This document shows, piece by piece, positions 61,616 to 64,000 of a stretch of 64,000 nt of DNA (position 1 is the stretch's first letter; each line of letters opens with the position of its first letter). This DNA is from Variovorax paradoxus (GTDB taxonomy: Bacteria > Pseudomonadota > Gammaproteobacteria > Burkholderiales > Burkholderiaceae_C). The notes under the pieces were generated by a model. The model was not told the DNA's origin. It searched no databases and saw only the letters and a program-made list of their open reading frames with translations. The stretch lies in assembly GCF_030811855.1 (NCBI RefSeq), contig NZ_JAUSRN010000001.1:620001-684000 (forward strand), read 5' to 3'. A program made the position numbers and the translations under genes.

Positions 61616-62638
61616 TCAATGCCCGGGCGCGTCCGGCGGCAACAGCACGATCTTGCCCAGCGTGCTTCCGCTGTCGAGCAGCGCGTGCACGCGCCGCGCA
61701 TCCGCGAGCGCAAAGCACGTGGCCGGCGGCGCATGCACGCGGCCTTCGGCCATGAGCGCGATGGCGGCCTGCATGAGCCCGCGCCGCTGCGGCACGTCAT
61801 CGTCTACCGAATGGATCGAGAAGGTGCGCACGGCCAGGCTCCGGCTCAGGAGCTTGCGCAACTCCGCGAACACATCGCCGGCCGGCGGGCCGTTCACGAT
61901 GTTGTAGGAGACCACCATGCCGAACGGTGCCAGCGCGCGCAGGCAGGCAATGAAGAGCTCGCCGCCGAGATGGTCGAAAGCCAGGTCGACGCCGCGCCCG
62001 TTGGTGAGCTGCATGACCTTCTCGGCCAAGCCGGACACGTCGCTCTCGATGATCTCGTGCGCGCCGTTGGCGAGCGCGAAGTCGCGCTTGTGCGGCGTGG
62101 AGGCGGTGCCGAATACGCGCAGGCCGCGGTCCTGCGCCACCTGCGCCAGCGCCGTGGCCACACCGCCTGCCGCACCGGGCACCAGGATCGATTGCGCGGG
62201 CAGATTGCCGTTGCTAGACAGCATGGCAAGGGCCAGCTGAAAGTTGCCGAGGCTCACGGCATCCTCGAAGCGGATCGCATCGGGCAGCACGAAAGGCGCG
62301 GCCTCGGGCACGCAGATGGCTTCGGCATAGCAGCCGCCGCGCTGCTTCAGTTCACGCGCGCTCACCAGCACGCGCTGGCCGACCTGCAGCGCGGTGACGC
62401 CGGCACCGACCGCATCGACGATGCCGGCCATCTCGTTGCCGGGAATCGCCGGCATCGGCGGCATCCACTTGTAGGTGCCATTGCGGATCAGCACGTCCGG
62501 GCCGCCGGCACCGATGGCCATGGCCTTGACACGCACCTCGCCCGCCTGCGGCTGTGGCAGCGGGAGTTCCACCAATTGCAGAACCTCGGGGCCGCCGGGC
62601 GCCTGGAGCTGGATCGCCTTCATCGTGGTGTGCCTCAT
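61616..62638 (-). CDS. MDR-family quinone oxidoreductase-like protein
   Basis: The 340-aa protein has MKAIQLQAPGGPEVLQLVEL, QRVLVSARELKQRGGCYAEA and NADPH fold SILVPGAAGGVATALAQVAQ, with no structural-zinc Cys cluster. It would reduce quinones or enones. The start is the ATG at 62638, whose A is shared with the TGA stop of the DUF1185 gene (TGATG), implying coupling; an ATG 15 nt later (62623) is an alternative. The sequence is the same fold as the protein at 35035-35970 but is only distantly alike. Confidence 0.85.
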   Translation of the reverse strand: MRHTTMKAIQLQAPGGPEVLQLVELPLPQPQAGEVRVKAMAIGAGGPDVLIRNGTYKWMPPMPAIPGNEMAGIVDAVGAGVTALQVGQRVLVSARELKQRGGCYAEAICVPEAAPFVLPDAIRFEDAVSLGNFQLALAMLSSNGNLPAQSILVPGAAGGVATALAQVAQDRGLRVFGTASTPHKRDFALANGAHEIIESDVSGLAEKVMQLTNGRGVDLAFDHLGGELFIACLRALAPFGMVVSYNIVNGPPAGDVFAELRKLLSRSLAVRTFSIHSVDDDVPQRRGLMQAAIALMAEGRVHAPPATCFALADARRVHALLDSGSTLGKIVLLPPDAPGH

Positions 62639-63216
62639 CAGCGCTGCCCGTCGTGCACGGACACCTTGTCCTTGGTGAGCCCACCCAGGCGCGCATGCAC
62701 CCGCCCTCCGGTGCCCATGACCAGCGCGAACAAAATCTCGTTCGGCCGTGGCGCATCCTGGATGCCGATCTCCATCGAGTTGTAGTGGCTGCGCACGTAC
62801 GCCGCATGGATGTAGTGCAGCGGCACCATGAGCCGGTAGCCCGTGGCGGCCACGGCCTTGGCCGAAGGCACGATCGCCTTCGGCTCGCCGAGTACCTCGC
62901 GCATGGCCCAGCCGCCGGCCTCGTGCCACACCGCGCCGTGCTCCAGCTCGCCGTTCACGCCGACGATCGCGGCCTTGCTGTAGACCTCCACCTTGTCGCG
63001 CCCGAGCACCTCGACCAGCTCTGTCGCCAGCAGCGTGCCAAGCGAGCGCAGCTCGGCCATGAAGGGCAACAGGTCGGGTTCGTAGCGCCCGGCATACGGG
63101 TTGTGGATGACCGCGCAGGCGGCCGCCAGCCTGAGCGGCGTGGCGGCCGGCGGCCCGCCCTCGTGGTAGATGGTCTCGATGGAAAGGCTGCGCTTGCGGA
63201 TCTCGATCAGCGGCAT
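62638..63216 (-). CDS. DUF1185 (amino acid synthesis-type) family protein
   Basis: The 192-aa protein reads MPLIEIRKRSLSIETIYHEG at the start, with AVIHNPYAGRYEPDLLPFMA and KVEVYSKAAIVGVNGELEHG, as in DUF1185 proteins annotated as amino acid synthesis proteins. Their biochemical role is unknown; some occur with acyl-CoA or hydantoin-type genes. The ATG at 63216 gives the typical length. Its TGA overlaps the next start. It lies 10 bp after the Bug protein gene in the same operon. Confidence 0.78.
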   Translation of the reverse strand: MPLIEIRKRSLSIETIYHEGGPPAATPLRLAAACAVIHNPYAGRYEPDLLPFMAELRSLGTLLATELVEVLGRDKVEVYSKAAIVGVNGELEHGAVWHEAGGWAMREVLGEPKAIVPSAKAVAATGYRLMVPLHYIHAAYVRSHYNSMEIGIQDAPRPNEILFALVMGTGGRVHARLGGLTKDKVSVHDGQR

Positions 63217-63226
63217 GGAGGGGTCC

Positions 63227-64000
63227 TCACTGTTTGGGTATGCGTGCATCGTTCACCACGGTGGTCCACCGCTTGAGCTCGGTGGCCACCATGGTGGTCA
63301 TTTCTTCGGGTGTGCTGCCACGCGCTTCGCCGCCCATTTCCTCGAGCCGCGCGCGCACGGCCGGCACCTGCAGGGCCTTGAGCGTCTCGGCATGCAAGCG
63401 GTCGACGATGGGGCGCGGCGTGCCCGCGGGCGCCATGAAGCCGGCCCAGGAGCGCACGTCGTAGCCGGGCACGCCCTGCTCGGCAACAGTCGGGAGCTCG
63501 GGCATCTGGCTCCAGCGCTGTGCGCCAGTGGTGGCCAGCGCGCGGAGCTTGCCGGCCTTGATGTTGGCCAGCACCGCCGTCGGTGGCGCGATGATCATCG
63601 GCACCTCGCCGCCGAGCAAGGCCGCGACCGAGGCCGCATCGCCGCGATAGGGAACGTGGAGCAGTTCGACGTTCGCGCTCTTCACCAGCAGCTCACCGGC
63701 CAGGTGGTGCGTGGAGCCGATGCCGGCCGATCCATACGACACGCCGCGCGCATCGGCGCGCGCCGCGGCGAGCATCTCGGCCAGACTGCGATAGGGCGAA
63801 TCGGCGCGCACGACCAGCAGGAACGGAAAGTAGGTGATGGTCGAGACCATCTGGAAATCCGTCACCGTCTGGTAGCTGAGCTTGTTGTAGAGCGCGCCGG
63901 CCACTGCATGCCCGCCCGTCGCAAGCAGCAGCGTGTAGCCATCGGGTTTGGCGCGCGCCACCGTGCCGGAGGCGATGGTGCCGCCCGCGCCGGTCTGCGC
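63227..64000 (-). CDS. Bug-family binding protein, N-terminus outside the window
   Basis: At least 257 aa are present, and the frame continues beyond 64000, so the signal peptide is not seen. The visible part starts at the GAGGTIASGTVARAKPDGYT motif and covers LLLATGGHAVAGALYNKLSY, the lobe with ADSPYRSLAEMLAAARADAR and DVRSWAGFMAPAGTPRPIVD near the end, typical of Bug proteins. It binds a periplasmic carboxylate. It is followed by the DUF1185, oxidoreductase and acyl-CoA dehydrogenase genes on the same strand, so the ligand may be an acid that is activated to CoA. Confidence 0.88.
   Translation of the reverse strand, partial: AQTGAGGTIASGTVARAKPDGYTLLLATGGHAVAGALYNKLSYQTVTDFQMVSTITYFPFLLVVRADSPYRSLAEMLAAARADARGVSYGSAGIGSTHHLAGELLVKSANVELLHVPYRGDAASVAALLGGEVPMIIAPPTAVLANIKAGKLRALATTGAQRWSQMPELPTVAEQGVPGYDVRSWAGFMAPAGTPRPIVDRLHAETLKALQVPAVRARLEEMGGEARGSTPEEMTTMVATELKRWTTVVNDARIPKQ

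Overview
The window is GC-rich, densely coding chromosomal DNA with no rRNA, tRNA or CRISPR array that I can see. Gene content suggests a versatile soil or rhizosphere betaproteobacterium of the Comamonadaceae, most like Variovorax. The grounds are several orphan Bug-type periplasmic binding proteins, many small dehydrogenase and ABC-transporter catabolic operons each with its own LysR, MarR, GntR or Lrp regulator, and an NrtR-controlled NAD operon. The genus is an inference from gene style, not from a marker gene.

Layout. 301-1358: a HAD hydrolase and a cupin. 1456-6281: an accessory islet of lower GC on the minus strand, with an unknown gene, a decayed IS66 transposase fragment (about 2124-2310), an unknown gene, a TerB-like/BRCT protein coupled to a 128-aa unknown, and a NERD-domain SF1 helicase. 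6411-15661: an amide-related locus with RidA, a single-polypeptide fusion of an AraC-type regulator to an acetamidase/formamidase, a LivK-like binding protein, an NTF2-like secreted protein, a stand-alone acetamidase/formamidase, a fused permease-ATPase and its binding protein. 15841-20275: SRPBCC protein, Lrp regulator, class III aminotransferase, GhrA-like reductase and GNAT, all minus. 20777-30640: a long plus-strand catabolic operon (HAD, DAO-type oxidase, five-domain peptide-type ABC importer encoded by four genes, tartrate-dehydrogenase-like enzyme, succinate-semialdehyde-type dehydrogenase).

30666-36954: redox enzymes with divergent regulators. A MarR gene and an SDR/old-yellow-enzyme pair share an intergenic region with two tandem TTGAG-NN-CTCAA sites. 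A LysR gene and a quinone oxidoreductase share a region with a perfect 7-bp inverted repeat. 36973-41249: a sugar-acid module (Bug protein, RraA-like aldolase, IlvD/Edd dehydratase) divergent from a GntR regulator. 41429-45609: methyltransferase, diguanylate cyclase, small exported protein and LuxR regulator. 45784-50353: Fur-type site, TonB siderophore receptor and a PepSY-flavodoxin-reductase membrane protein.

50461-57045: NAD salvage and synthesis operon (nrtR, nicotinamidase, pncB, nadE, nadM-Nudix, ADP-ribosylglycohydrolase) with three 15-bp palindromes matching each other upstream of nrtR and of the nicotinamidase gene. 57046-60129: a leader-like 11-codon ORF with a perfect Shine-Dalgarno, a small L7/L12-like protein, a FAD-Rieske oxidoreductase and a GT14 glycosyltransferase. 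60293-64000: minus-strand operon (Bug protein cut by the window edge, DUF1185 protein, quinone oxidoreductase) followed by an acyl-CoA dehydrogenase. The least expected items are the AraC-acetamidase fusion, the TerB/BRCT-NERD helicase islet and the extended NrtR operon.
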